Shown here: piece by piece, positions 1 to 10,379 of the stretch | How the letters are laid out: every line of letters starts with the position of its first letter | Numbering within the stretch: position 1 is the stretch's first letter | Assembly (NCBI GenBank): GCA_963576475.1 | Contig: OY754969.1 | Coordinates: 28,495,388-28,559,387 of the forward strand | Direction of reading: 5' to 3' | Source: Molanna angustata | Taxonomy: Eukaryota > Arthropoda > Insecta > Trichoptera > Molannidae | Length of the DNA: 64,000 bases | Notes under the pieces: model-generated | Told to the model about the DNA's origin: nothing | Databases searched by the model: none | What the model saw: only the letters and a program-made list of their open reading frames with translations | Position numbers and translations under genes: made by a program

Positions 1-110
1 GTATGAATGAAGCGAGAAATGCCTGCCAAAAGAGGGGAGTCTGGCGATCGTCTCTCTCTCTCTGCCTACCCCAAATAGGAAAATGGCGTAATGGTATGGT
101 GTGGTATTAT
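1..110 (+). mobile_element. RTE-A LINE, 3' end fragment
   Basis: The first ~105 bases match the 3' end of a LINE family called RTE-A here, seen again at 955-1251 (minus), 7013-7225 and 12541-13012. The shared signature is a coding tail reading roughly NEARNACQ..GVWRS, then a pyrimidine-rich stretch, a CTACCCC motif, and a terminal ATGGCGTRATGGTATG. The left side is cut by the window edge. Confidence 0.7.
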
Positions 111-477
111 TTTTACTATTCATAACTAAGTATAGGTATGTGAAACATTTTTTTACTACTATGATTTTTTTTTCATGTTGAGTGTACCTATACTATGAAT
201 AATATAATTATCTCAAACGTCATGTGAAGATATTTAATTGCAGAGCTACACATAAAGTTGATCAACATAAGTTTAAGATCAGCTTCAGACTTTAGAAATC
301 TTTGAGCTTCAAATTAATTAAATATTTGTATTTGTTTATACAAAAAATAATGACAATTTCATACTAAACGTTGATATTATTAACATTTTTTTATGATTAA
401 ATGTAGAGAAAGATAAAAATTAAATTATGATCGAGTACTGATTTATACATTTTTAAGATTAAGGCAAGATAAGATAT
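111..477. other. AT-rich, no gene seen
   Basis: AT-rich sequence without an open frame resembling a known protein. No repeat boundary was recognised apart from the target duplication starting at 478. Confidence 0.5.
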
Positions 478-490
478 AATGTATGAAGAA

Positions 491-657
491 TGTGTCATGA
501 GTAGCCCCCTTCTGATGAGTCGGCGGCGGTAGACCGGACATCGCGCTGGAATGGTTCTCCAGTGGTGGCGAGTTCGAACTCCAGCATAGCTGCCTCGACC
601 GATTTCGCTCGCCTATAGCACAAACATGTTTATGGGAAGTACGCCTATGCATATTGG
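491..657 (+). mobile_element. SINE-alpha, tRNA-derived, with 13-bp target duplication
   Basis: This 167-bp insertion is flanked by a perfect 13-bp direct repeat, AATGTATGAAGAA, at 478-490 and 658-670. Its core has a degenerate tRNA-like promoter, with a GAGTTCGAACTCC-like B box, followed by CTCGACCGATTTCG and CCTATAGCACAA. The same head is clearer at 8850-9030 and 10447-10620. The usual SINE-alpha 3' region is partly missing. Confidence 0.75.
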
Positions 658-666
658 AATGTATGA

Positions 667-953
667 AGAAATGAGTTTGTTCAATTATTTTTTTGTTTAA
701 ATATTTTATTGTGAAAACTTGATTATTCTTCAATGCCATTATATGAAAGTTATGTGCCTTTTTACCAATTTGGAAATAAAAATTTCAAATTTTAAGTTTC
801 CTGACCTTGCGGTCACTTTGAAATATTTGACAGTTCTAAAAATTGGGAAGCACTATTCAGATATACTTCAAAATCTAATGGGGTCTAAGCGAGTATTAGA
901 TATACATATTTGCAAAATTTTAAAAGAATCGAATGAGTACTTTGGTCTGTAAT
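667..953. repeat. Repeat X copy 1, left part
   Basis: This stretch matches 54678-54805 plus 56317-56480, with many shared blocks such as GAAATGAGTTTGTT, TTTAAGTTTCCTGA and CGAGTATTAGATATAC. It is interrupted by an RTE-A insertion and resumes at about 2970. The second copy of X carries CTCCTCACTAACA-like inverted ends, so X is probably a non-autonomous DNA element. Confidence 0.65.
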
Positions 954-954
954 T

Positions 955-1251
955 CATACCATACCATCACGCCATTTCCCTATTTGGGGTAGGCAGAGAG
1001 AACCGAACGCCAGACTCCTCTCTCTTGACATACATTCCTCGCTTCATTCACGTCCATACATCGTCTCATACACGCTCTTCTATTATTCTTACTTCTAACA
1101 TCTCCATCTTTCAAAATCCCATTTATGTGATCGTGCCAACTCTTTCTTGGCCGACCTCTACTTTTCATTCCTCTTTTATCAGCCTTGTATACTTTTTTGT
1201 CAGACGGTCATCACTCATTCTTTCTATGTGGCCGAACCACTTTAGGGCATT
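955..1251 (-). mobile_element. RTE-A LINE, 3' segment of a split copy
   Basis: The minus strand encodes the C-terminal tail of a non-LTR retrotransposon: a KWFGHIERMSDDRL block, then RGRPRKSWHDHI, then a family-specific CMDVNEARNVCQ tail. Several frameshifts separate these pieces, so the copy is dead. It ends at the typical CATACCATCACGCCAT (minus-strand 3' terminus). The upstream half lies at 2658-2968, with another LINE inserted between them. Confidence 0.8.
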
Positions 1252-1263
1252 TATTTTCATCTT

Positions 1264-2645
1264 CTTCTTCTTCTTCTTCTTTAGCCGTCTCTCCACTGCT
1301 GGATGTAGGCCTCTTCAAAATCCTTCCATTTTTTTCGGTCCATGGCTCGTCTCGGCCAGTTTCTACCCGCAACAGGGACAATATCGTCCGCCCATCTTTT
1401 CATCGGTCGACCTATTCCCCGTTTATTTCCCCATGGTCTCCACCTCATAACTCTGGGTGCCCATCTCTCTGTTCCCTGTCTAGCAACGTGACCTGCCCAT
1501 TGCCACTTTAATCTTGCTACATGGTCCATAATGTCGACAACCTTGGTCTGGCGTCTGATCTCTTCATTTCTTATTTTATTTCTCAGACTTATGCCTAACA
1601 TTTGCCTCTCCATGGATCGCTGTGCGCATTTAAGTTTGTATGTGGTGTTGGCAGTCAATGTCATCGTTTCTAGACCATACGTCATCACAGGGAGGACACA
1701 CGATTCAAAAACTCTTCGTTTCAAATTAATGGGGATTTCTTTGTTTTTTAGGACATGCTGGAGTTTGCCAAAAGCAGCCCAGCCGAGACCAATCCTTCTA
1801 GGTATTTCCGCTGTTTGGTTTTCCTTCCCTAATGTGATTTTCTGCCCAAGATAAATATACTCGTCTACAGCTTCAATCGTTTTGTTGTCGATTTTTAAGC
1901 TGTTGCTGGATGAACTCATTATTTTCGTTTTATTTATATTCATCTCCAGGCCAATCTTTAGGGAAGCTTCGTGCAGATCTTTGATCATGCCACTTAATTC
2001 TGCCAGATCTTCACTTACAAGAACTATGTCATCAGCAAATCTGAGATGGGTCAGATACATGCCATTTATTTTTATACCCTTTTTTTCCCAATTTAAAGTT
2101 TTAAAAACATTTTCCAGGGCAACAGTAAATAGTTTGGGAGAAATGGTGTCTCCCTGTCTGACGCCTCTACAGATTTTTACTTTTTCCGTTTTTGTTTCTT
2201 CGTCAATTTTTACAACCATTGTGGCATGGTCATATATAAATTTAATTAGCCTTGAGTATCTTGAGTCGATTCTTGCATCGTTTAGAGCTTGTATTACTCC
2301 CCATTGTTCTACCGAGTCAAAGGCTTTTTTATAGTCAATAAATGCCAAATGGATTGTAATATTGTATTCGGTGACTTTTTCTATAAGCAGGCGTAGCGTT
2401 TGAATATGGTCAATAGTTCCAAAACTTTTTCTGAAGCCTGCCTGCTCTATCGGTTGGTAGAAATCTAGTTTCTTAGTTAAACGGTTTGTAAGAATCTTAG
2501 TAAGTAATTTGTACAAGTGTGATAATAAGCTGATCGGTCGGTAGTTTTCTAGATTTTCGGGATCTCCTTTTTTGTGTAAAAGTATAACTTCGGCATTTTG
2601 CCAGATTTCTGGTATTATTTGTTGTTCTAGGCACTTATTGAGAAG
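1264..2645 (-). mobile_element. RTE-B LINE, 5'-truncated, inserted in RTE-A
   Basis: A 1,382-bp LINE insertion is bounded by a perfect 12-bp target duplication, AAGATGAAAATA on the minus strand, at 1252-1263 and 2646-2657. The 3' end is a (GAA)n run, as in RTE-type elements that end in short microsatellites rather than long poly(A). The body starts inside the reverse transcriptase coding region, so it is 5'-truncated. Removing it rejoins the host RTE-A sequence. Confidence 0.92.
1281..2645 (-). pseudogene. Reverse transcriptase of RTE-B (N-terminally truncated)
   Basis: About 450 residues of uninterrupted reverse transcriptase. The motifs in order are LLHKKGDPENLENYRPISLL (fingers), QAGFRKSFGTIDHIQ, the palm aspartate in FIDYKKAFDSV, CRGVRQGDTISPKLF, and the catalytic FADD box in LRFADDIVLVSEDL. 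After these come a YLGQKI thumb block and a C-terminal tail with RGIGRPMKRWADDI. The endonuclease domain is absent. The frame happens to stay open across the upstream junction into RTE-A, giving a chimeric 557-codon frame to 2954 that is not one protein. Confidence 0.88.
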
Positions 2646-2657
2646 TATTTTCATCTT

Positions 2658-2968
2658 ACTTACGATATTTCTTTCAATCATACATTCTCGTCTAATATCC
2701 TCATTTCTTATTCTATCATACATCGTTTTACCACACATTCGTCTTAGTGACCTCATTTCAACCGCGTTAATTCTACTTTCATGCGTCTTCTGCCATGTCC
2801 ATGTCTCACTAGCATACATTAGAGTCGGTGCGACGATACCATTGTGTACCGCGAGCTTTGCTTGCCTCGAAATAATTGGGTCAGCCATTACCGGTCTTAA
2901 TGCACCATTCACTCTATTACCTGCCGTTACTCTCCTTTCAATATCTTTTTCCAATCTTCCATCACGCT
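2658..2968 (-). mobile_element. RTE-A LINE, 5' segment of the split copy
   Basis: The minus strand reads ERRVTAGNRVNGALRPVM, then LMYASETWTW and INAVEMRSLRRMCG, which are conserved C-terminal blocks of RTE-type polyproteins downstream of the catalytic domain. A shorter version of the same region is at 12541-12700. The element is 5'-truncated at about 2968, where repeat X resumes. It is interrupted by RTE-B. Confidence 0.82.
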
Positions 2969-2969
2969 G

Positions 2970-3163
2970 AAACTATAATCGATCAAGTAAAATAAACACG
3001 CCGTATATAGCACATAGCACACACACACTGATACATTGTGATGAAACTTTCAGAATACAATGATACTAGTTGATAATCTGCACTGAAAAAATACCCTTAA
3101 AAATTGCGAAATATAACTCCCCACTATATCCCCTTGGGTTAGTGAGGAGTAAAAACGTTGATT
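2970..3163. repeat. Repeat X copy 1, right part
   Basis: Matches 56475-56665 over nearly its whole length, sharing blocks such as AACACGCCGTA, GATGAAACTTTCAGAATACA, GATACTAGTTGATAATCTGC and the terminal GTTAGTGAGGAGTAAAAA. With 667-953 it reconstructs one X element interrupted by nested LINEs. Confidence 0.75.
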
Positions 3164-4059
3164 ACAATATTGTACAGCTGATGAAGACATAATTGTCAGA
3201 CCTTATTTCTTATTGTCGACATAAAGAGCAATGCGGCACAGCTTTTGTAAGCACCAAACCAACTGAAAAACGGCGGCTGAGGACAGACGGCTAAATTTGA
3301 ATGGCCAGTGCTTGATTTGGTATGTAGCGCCATCGAAGATGAATAATCTTATTTATACATTAGACCTTGATAAAGTTAAGGTAATGACAAGTAGGTATCA
3401 ATGACTATTGTTTATAATGATAGTATTAATTATGTATACGAATGAAAATCTTGCTTTTTCACACACTCCCAACACAACAAACTTCCGTTGGGAGTACATT
3501 GAGCGCATAGTAATCATTGTACAGATGTAATTAGTATTCACCTGTCTTATTTATCAGCAAAAACCTGAAATAAAACTTTTGAATACAATTCATAGACATC
3601 ACTCACCTCCATATACAATATACATTATACGTGTGTGCATATAATTAATACGTTCCTCTGAATATCGTGCGAAAGCCGCTACTGCTAATATAGCCGCTAT
3701 ACATACATGTGCCATAAATTATAATTCCATCAAGATAATAGATAAGTAAAACGAATCTTAGAGACTGCGACAAATTCTTGAAATAAGTAGATGATGGTTT
3801 TATTTTATCAAGATTTCTATGATTTCAAAAGTCAATTTATACAATAATTTTACAATATAAGTGTTGAAACAAGGCTTTCCTTTCCTCCTTCATTTTCTTT
3901 CCCGCCATTACTCATAGCTCGCTACCCAAAAAATGATATTTGCATACTTATTGGAGTCATTCCTTCTCTACTATTAATTGGCACAAGGTGTTGTAGCCCA
4001 TCATTATAGTTGTGAAATATCTCTCAATACAAGTGCCTCATACAATATGAAGGTATCAT
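3164..4059. other. No gene or recognised repeat
   Basis: AT-rich sequence with several stops in every frame. Nothing was recognised. Confidence 0.5.
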
Positions 4060-4389
4060 ACGTTTTATTCTTTCAGAAAGGGATTGCATTTACAGTATTA
4101 TTTTTTCCATTATATGACATATAATAATGACCATGCGTTTGATTGCTCTCGGAAAAAGAATAAATTTACGGCATTTTTTATTTATTCATTTTTTGCCTTA
4201 TTACCATTTCATTTTTTTATATAACCATATCCATTTTTTGCCATATAACCATTAACCATATCCATTCTTTGCCATATAACCATATCCATTTTTTGCCATA
4301 TAACCATATCCATTCTTAGCTATGCATATAACCATATCCAAGTTTTTGACATATAACCACATCCATTCTTTGATATATAACCAATAACC
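4060..4389. repeat. Degenerate tandem array, CCATATAACCATATCC type
   Basis: Repeated units of ~24-30 bp around CCATATAACCATATCCATTT and TTTTTTGCC, preceded by longer degenerate units with GGATTGCATTTAC and CTCTCGGAAAA. The same array resumes at 6066-6170, so the transposon and MITE in between were inserted into it. A weaker copy is at 6652-6820. Confidence 0.75.
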
Positions 4390-4393
4390 ATAT

Positions 4394-5828
4394 GAAAACC
4401 ATGCGGGAAAAACAAGGAATGTCACTCAGAGTTAGTTTTGAGATAATTGAAATTTAATGTTTCAAAGTCAATATTTTCCAGGAACATAATGTTGAAATCA
4501 TTTTGTTTTTAAGCATTTTTAGCTACATTAACTGACTATAAGAAAATGTAATTACATTTTAAATAGGATAAAAATTAAGTTTTATAAATCAATATAAATG
4601 AGAGGTGGGCATTTCAAAAATTACAAAAACAAGGATTGTCAAAGACATTCCTTGTTTTTGTCATTTTTTTCAGGTAAAGGGTTGGGATAATACTTGGAGG
4701 AATAAAAACGATAATAAATAAATGTTGAATGTACGTTTAGTTTTTATTAAAATTTTCATTTCAAAAACAAAATTTGAAATATAAACCTACCATCATATAG
4801 TTTATCTGGAAGGTAATATTCCATATCTTGTTGTTTTGAACAACTTTTCTGCTTCCCCATAGTAATGACTGATTTTGTATGTGATCCATTGTAATTTGAG
4901 CGGTGAATAAGAAATCGTTTATGGTCTGCTGATGAATATATTTAACTTATATCTTGAATTTTAAATGCACAAGATTTCTTATAAATTTCGTAAGTCTCGA
5001 AAAACTTATTCCAGTTTTAAAATTATTGATGGATCTTCTTCTACGTTTATTACAGTAAATGGTTCTGGCTTGTTTCTCGCATAAAGTAATAGGTCACAAA
5101 AGTTGGTAGGAGTTTCCATTCTGGTTTTAAGTTTTACAAGTCCAAATTTTTTGTCACATTCCATATACGAGTGCCCCCGAATGGGAAATATTATTGAAAC
5201 CTTATCATGACGTTTCACTTTATGTACTAAAAAGTGAATAAATTTGAACATATTGTTCTTGTTTTGCCCCCTAGCAGAATCACAAAATATCTCTAAAGCC
5301 AGAATCTAAATAGTTAATAATACAATTATATAGGAATGATATTACTTCATTCGAACCTTTCTTTGCAACTGTTTCTGGATATGCATAGAATACAGACTTT
5401 CCATATGAAAGTACGTGTAAATTAAATGTGTACATCGATAGCTGCCTTTTATAGTACACATCGTTTGTACAAATGTTTGGCAAAGATATATTTTTTTGGT
5501 AGTCCATGGTGATTGCTACGAAGCTCGGATCATTTCTAGCTAATCTTTTTGGATCCTTTTGAAGATGCGCTTGTATTAACAAGAATTGACATATCTTGTT
5601 TTTGCAAATTACGCACGGACATTCCTTGTTCATGCAAATTAATCATTGACGTTCCTTGTTTTTAACAAGTCTATTAAAACTTTAAAAGGTTTTTTAGCTA
5701 TGACCCATCTTTTTTTGTGTTAAATATAAATTGTTTAGGGGATATTTTCCTACAACAGCTACCAAATGGCATCATTAACTCAATTTGACAAAACAACTGA
5801 CATTCCTTGTTTTTCCCGCTTGGTCTTC
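4394..5828 (-). mobile_element. Sola-like DNA transposon, family 1
   Basis: A 1,435-bp element with 31-bp terminal inverted repeats at 4394-4424 and 5798-5828 (29 of 31 match; core GCGGGAAAAACAAGGAATG). It is flanked by the 4-bp duplication ATAT (4390-4393 and 5829-5832). Deleting element plus one ATAT restores the surrounding array unit ATAACCATATTCATTT exactly, which supports these ends. Copies of GACATTCCTTGTTTTT recur inside (4644, 5588, 5618, 5648, plus both ends) and are probably transposase-binding sites. A 4-bp duplication is known for the Sola superfamily; that assignment is an inference. Confidence 0.75.
5006..5633 (-). pseudogene. Transposase fragment of Sola-like family 1, frameshifted
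   Basis: Two minus-strand frames (5633-5280 and 5251-5006) join into one conserved transposase region. In order it shows an AITMDYQKNISLPN block (usually DLQK in relatives), VYYKRQLSMYTFNLHVL, then a shift of one base near 5260, CDSARGQNKNNMFKF (equivalent to a conserved SDxCxGQNKN motif that probably holds a catalytic aspartate), GHSYMECDKKFG, and a KPEPFTVINV block. The N-terminus is missing: its start runs into the subterminal repeats. The copy is inactive. I recognise the family as a widespread insect and cnidarian transposase-like protein; the name Sola rests only on the 4-bp duplication. Confidence 0.65.
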
Positions 5829-5840
5829 ATATTCATTTTT

Positions 5841-6065
5841 GGTACTGCCTCCCTGACCAGCTGGATAGCCTAGGATTTTTTAAATCTAACCTACAAAAGT
5901 TTGGTAAAAATAGGTTGGTTAGGTTTGTTTGTAGTTATAATTGCGACTGGCGTGAGCCAGTTGCATTATGTATTAAAAAAAGTAACGATAATATTAAAAT
6001 AATATAACTAAATTGGTGTTGGTCAAACAATTTTTAACCAGCTGGCTGGTTAGGGAGGCAGTACC
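5841..6065. mobile_element. 225-bp MITE with 9-bp target duplication
   Basis: Terminal inverted repeats begin GGTACTGCCTCCCT and end AGGGAGGCAGTACC, each continuing into CAGCTGG. A perfect 9-bp direct repeat, TTCATTTTT, flanks it at 5832-5840 and 6066-6074. A 9-bp duplication fits Mutator-like (MULE) elements best. It carries no transposase. It inserted only a few bases from the right end of the Sola-like element. Confidence 0.85.
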
Positions 6066-6170
6066 TTCATTTTTTGCCATATAACCATATTCATTTTTTG
6101 CCATATAACCATATCCATTTTGCCGAGCGTTTTTATTGTTCTCGGAAAAGGATTGCATTAACGTTCTCCC
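6066..6170. repeat. Tandem array resumed after MITE
   Basis: Units of the CCATATAACCATATTCATTT array continue, followed by a TTGTTCTCGGAAAAGGATTG block that also occurs at about 4140. This is the right remnant of the array at 4060-4389. Confidence 0.65.
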
Positions 6171-6428
6171 ATCAAAATGTTGCGAGGAAGTTAATGTTTC
6201 AGCTTGATTCATTTGATATTTTGATAAAATTGAACAATTTTGTATTTCATATAAAGTAAACAAATTTATGCGTTACCGGCTGAGTGTTTTTTTTATTAAA
6301 TGTGAATTTTATTCGGTTAGATGCAAAGTTTTACTGTTTTGGTCATAATACTATACATTTTTTAAAATGATTTAACTGTCAACTAAATTCAAATTAATTA
6401 TTCTAGTGAAAAATCGGTTACAAAATTT

Positions 6429-6575
6429 AATATGTGAAGTAAACATATTTAATATGTGAAGTAAACATATTTAATATGTGAAGTAAACATATTTAATATG
6501 TGAAGTAAACATATTTAATATGTGAAGTAAACATATTTAATATGTGAAGTAAACATATTTAATATGTGAAGTAAA
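6429..6575. repeat. 22-bp tandem repeat, 6.7 copies
   Basis: Essentially perfect tandem copies of a 22-bp unit containing AATATGTGAAGTAAACAT. The unit is partly palindromic (ATATGT facing ACATAT), so the array could fold. No gene overlaps it. Confidence 0.95.
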
Positions 6576-7012
6576 ATAAATAAATGAATAAACTATGAAA
6601 AGGGTATCCTCGATTTTCTTTTTATTTATCTACTTATTTCTTTATCTGCTATATATTTACTATGCATTTTATTTTTATTATGCTTACATTGACCTACGGC
6701 TCCATTTTTACAATGCTTTTTTTTAGAAATGGATTGCATTTATGGTATTATTTTTTTATGGTCTTATTTTCTTCTGCTATACAATATTTACCATTCGTTT
6801 TAGTGGAACAATTATTTAGTTGCCTTGGCATCCGTTTCTGGATCCTATATATCCAATGTTTACGTTTACTGGTTTATTTTAAAGTGTGCGTATTTCTTCT
6901 GAACAGGAATCGTAAATATTTCATTTAATATTACGTGGCGTTTGATGCCGCCATTGCCGTAACCGAATTATAGCATCGAAGGAAAATTTAAAGATAATAT
7001 AAACGAAACGAA
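6576..7012. other. No gene seen
   Basis: AT-rich. Part of it (6652-6820) is a diverged copy of the GGATTGCATTTA-type units at 4060-4200. The open frame at 6662 is low-complexity and hydrophobic by composition only. Confidence 0.45.
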
Positions 7013-7225
7013 AGAAGAAACGAAAGAAAGAAAGGGATGGCACGACCATGTGAACGAAATTTTGAAAGACGGAAATGTTAGAAGTGTGAGCAATAGACGA
7101 ACATGTATGAGACGATGCATGAATGTGGACGAGGCGAGGGATGCGTGCCAGGATAGAAAAATGTGGCGTTCGGTTCTCTCTGCCTACCCCGCAAGGGACA
7201 TGGCGTGATGGTATGTATGTATGTA
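7013..7225 (+). mobile_element. RTE-A LINE, 3' end fragment
   Basis: Encodes GWHDHVNEILKDGNVRS, RRTCMRRCMNVDEARDACQ and WRSVLSAYPA, the same C-terminal tail as 980-1168 (minus). It ends in GGCGTGATGGTATGTATG. Heavily 5'-truncated. Confidence 0.85.
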
Positions 7226-7629
7226 AGAAAGACCCATTGGACTAAGATTAGACTAAGACAGTAGTATTAAGACAATTAGCTTGTAAGATGTATAGTTATA
7301 GTATGATGCTAGTTATAAGTAGTTATAAGTACCTAGAAATTAAGATTAGTTTTAATTAGTAAGGTGCATTAGGTAGGATTTAATCTTAATTTCTAAGAAA
7401 TTAAGATGTTTGTTAAAAATTATATTTTCCATAATAAATGTTTAAAGAACAATCTAAAATTATCAATAAACAACGAATATTTCGTTTTTACACGACAATT
7501 TTATGTTGTCATTCTCCTTGAATATATACCTATCTACTTTTATATATTTTATTACTCGCAAAAAGAAAGCCATGCACTGATTGATCATTAGATTAAGATT
7601 AGATTATGTAAGAAAAATTATGACTACCT
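7226..7629. other. No gene seen
   Basis: AT-rich, with short direct repeats of TTAGTTATAAGT and a TTAAGATTAG-like motif. No protein was recognised. Confidence 0.45.
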
Positions 7630-7870
7630 TATTATATTTTATTTTATTTTTGTTTTATATTACTTCTCGGACAACTAAAAGGTAGGTACCACGTCAAATA
7701 TTAATTTAACACGCACCCAATAACAAGTTGTCACATTCTGGAGACTAACGATATTAATCGTTTCATAAGTCCAGACTGAAAACAAAATTGAAAACTGTGT
7801 CTCCACCGGGAATCGAACCCGGGACCTTTGGATCAGCAGTCAGATACCTAAATAACTGAGCCACGAAGGC
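7630..7870 (-). mobile_element. SINE-beta, tRNA-derived
   Basis: On the minus strand a tRNA-like head starts GCCTTCGTGGCTCAGTT, with a perfect B box GGTTCGATTCC in a cloverleaf-like context (CCGGGTTCGATTCCCGG). A body follows that is shared with 41826-42055, including ACAACTTGTTATTGGGTGCG and TAATATTTGACGTGGTACC. An AT-rich tail ends it. Confidence 0.82.
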
Positions 7871-8494
7871 TAACAACGAGAGTTAGCAACGTTTTCGATT
7901 AATCATTTTTATTGGCTGGTTTTTAGATATTTTCTTTCTCATTGAATGTAGATATGAAAAGGGCAAGTCTGGCATTTGGGAGTGGTTGCGTTTACCATTG
8001 AGCATCCACATTATAGGAGAAAATTGCTGTTCAAGAGAATTTTATTATCTTAACATATCGACTCTTTACATATATGCGAAAATTGCAGATTTTAACACTA
8101 TTTCAATATTTATAATTTGTACCTATAAAATCTTGTTTTTTTAAATATGTCCTACTTACTGTTACAGAAATGTGTAAAAAAAATTAAAATATTTTTTTTT
8201 TCAGAAATATTCTCGGGTGTGCGCTGAGCAAAAATCACCCAAGTTTCATTGTAATCAGGACTTACAAAGATACAAATGATACTAAAATCTTTTTTCATAC
8301 TTACATATATTCAATAAGGAAGGAAATATCGAAAACCAGCTACATATTTAAAAATTAACTGTTTTTTGACGTTTCTATCTCTCGGCTACATTAGTTTGAT
8401 TAGGTAAGGTAAAAAGGATTGTGAAGAAGTAGTTAAGCTATCGTTTTTATATTTACTAACAAGCGATCGCAAATCACACCGACGAATATTGTAT
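7871..8494. other. No gene seen
   Basis: Nothing recognised apart from a short AAGTTTCATTGTAATCAGGA string resembling motifs in other dispersed repeats. Confidence 0.4.
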
Positions 8495-8770
8495 AAAAAC
8501 TAGTTGCATGTAGTACGTAGCGGTAGTACGTATAGTTGAAGAATAAGTACCCAACTATAAACCCATAAATACGAATTATTTAATATTTTAAGATATTTGG
8601 TTTTCTATACAACACATGCACCTAGGTATGTATGTCAAGATAGGATAGTATGGAGGTCAGTACTTTGATCCTACCCAGAATATGAAAACAGCATGATGGT
8701 ATGTATGTATGTTTGGAGATTAGTATCAAACTATTAAGTCTTCTTAGATTGTGTAGGCTACTGCCATACA
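8495..8770 (+). repeat. Dispersed repeat T, copy 1
   Basis: Matches 24519-25080 (where two other elements interrupt it), with shared blocks such as ACTAGTTGCATGTA, GTATAGTTGAAGAATAAGTA, AAGATAGGATAGTATGGAGG and GAAAACAGCATGATGGTATG. No coding capacity. Family not recognised. Confidence 0.75.
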
Positions 8771-8849
8771 AATTGTGTGAAGCAATGTCGTCTCTAAATT
8801 CAATATTTATAAAAATTGTTAAAAAAAAATTGAAATGTTTTTTTATTTT

Positions 8850-9030
8850 TTTTTTTAAATGAATAGGTATGTCCTTGTTAAACAAGTACATATACATCTT
8901 CCTACGTTCCCTAAAATAAGCAAATAAATGCTTGTGCTATAGGTGAACGAAATCGGTCGAGGCAGGATTCGAACTCGCGACCACTGGAATACTATTCCAG
9001 CGCGCTAACCGCTCTGCCATCGACCCATCT
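8850..9030 (-). mobile_element. SINE-alpha, full-length-looking copy
   Basis: The minus-strand head reads GTCGATGGCAGAGCGGTTAG (A box TGGCAGAGCGG) and later GAGTTCGAATCC (B box). Then come CGATTTCGTTCACCTATAGC, a TTTAGGGAACGTAGGAAGAT body, a CTTGTTTAACAAGGA hairpin and an A/T-rich tail. This is the tRNA-derived SINE layout. It matches 10447-10620 almost end to end. Confidence 0.88.
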
Positions 9031-9646
<616 letters not shown>

Positions 9647-10379
9647 TAGTTGGTGTTATTAGCATGCAAAAAGTCCACTACGCCATACAAAATGTTCCTT
9701 CGTACACGAATCTTTGGCTTAATAATGTCGATTCATTTAGAGAATTGAATTCTCATAAACGAATCGACAGTTGGATAATATTGAAATAATTGAGATTAAA
9801 ATTTACTGCATCTATAAAAAATATTCCCGCCGGAGAGATTGAATGTTTGTACGTAGCCAAAGTGTTGACGTATTGTTTTCTTTTGAATTTCGAACAGGAA
9901 GCCGGAAGTACCTATAACGTCACGTCATCGTTCGTCCGTTGGTTGGTGAGAATTAACACGGAGAGCGGGAATCGATGCCAAAATATATTTTCTTCGCATA
10001 AACAAGCAGCTGCTGAAAATGTTTTTACATTCATGTTTGTTTAGTATAATGGTATTTAATTGGTGGACTCTAAAACGAAGGACCCAACGTTAAACGAGAC
10101 ACAAAAATATTCGTATATTATACATAGATATTATTATCCAATCACTTAACAATAATTAATAAATCCTAATATCATTATCCTAATACATTTAAATCCTAAT
10201 ACGGAGCCAAAATAAAAAAAAATCTGTAGTTTTTTTAGGTTCCTAAATACAATACATACATATGCATACATATACCTACGTATGTAATATTTTAAATTAA
10301 ATATGCCATTTTAGGAAAACAATAATTGGCATTCTCGTCATCATAAATATTAGACACTGGCATTATTCCAAAATCGTTT
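9647..10379. other. No gene recognised
   Basis: Contains AACGAATCGACAGTTGGATAA near 9760, a motif shared with 52540 and 52845, so part is dispersed repeat. The 84-codon frame at 9790-10044 resembles nothing I know. Confidence 0.4.

Noticed and set aside
1281..2954. A single 557-residue reverse transcriptase gene
   Set aside because: The 12-bp target duplication shows that the frame crosses the junction of two different LINEs.
6429..6575. CRISPR-like array
   Set aside because: Direct head-to-tail repeats without unique spacers, in a eukaryotic genome.
7800..7870. Genuine tRNA gene (also at 8957-9027, 10447-10525, 24744-24815, 34748-34820, 41826-41900)
   Set aside because: Each has A and B boxes but recurs with the same non-tRNA body and tail, so they are SINE heads. 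Several lack proper acceptor-stem pairing.
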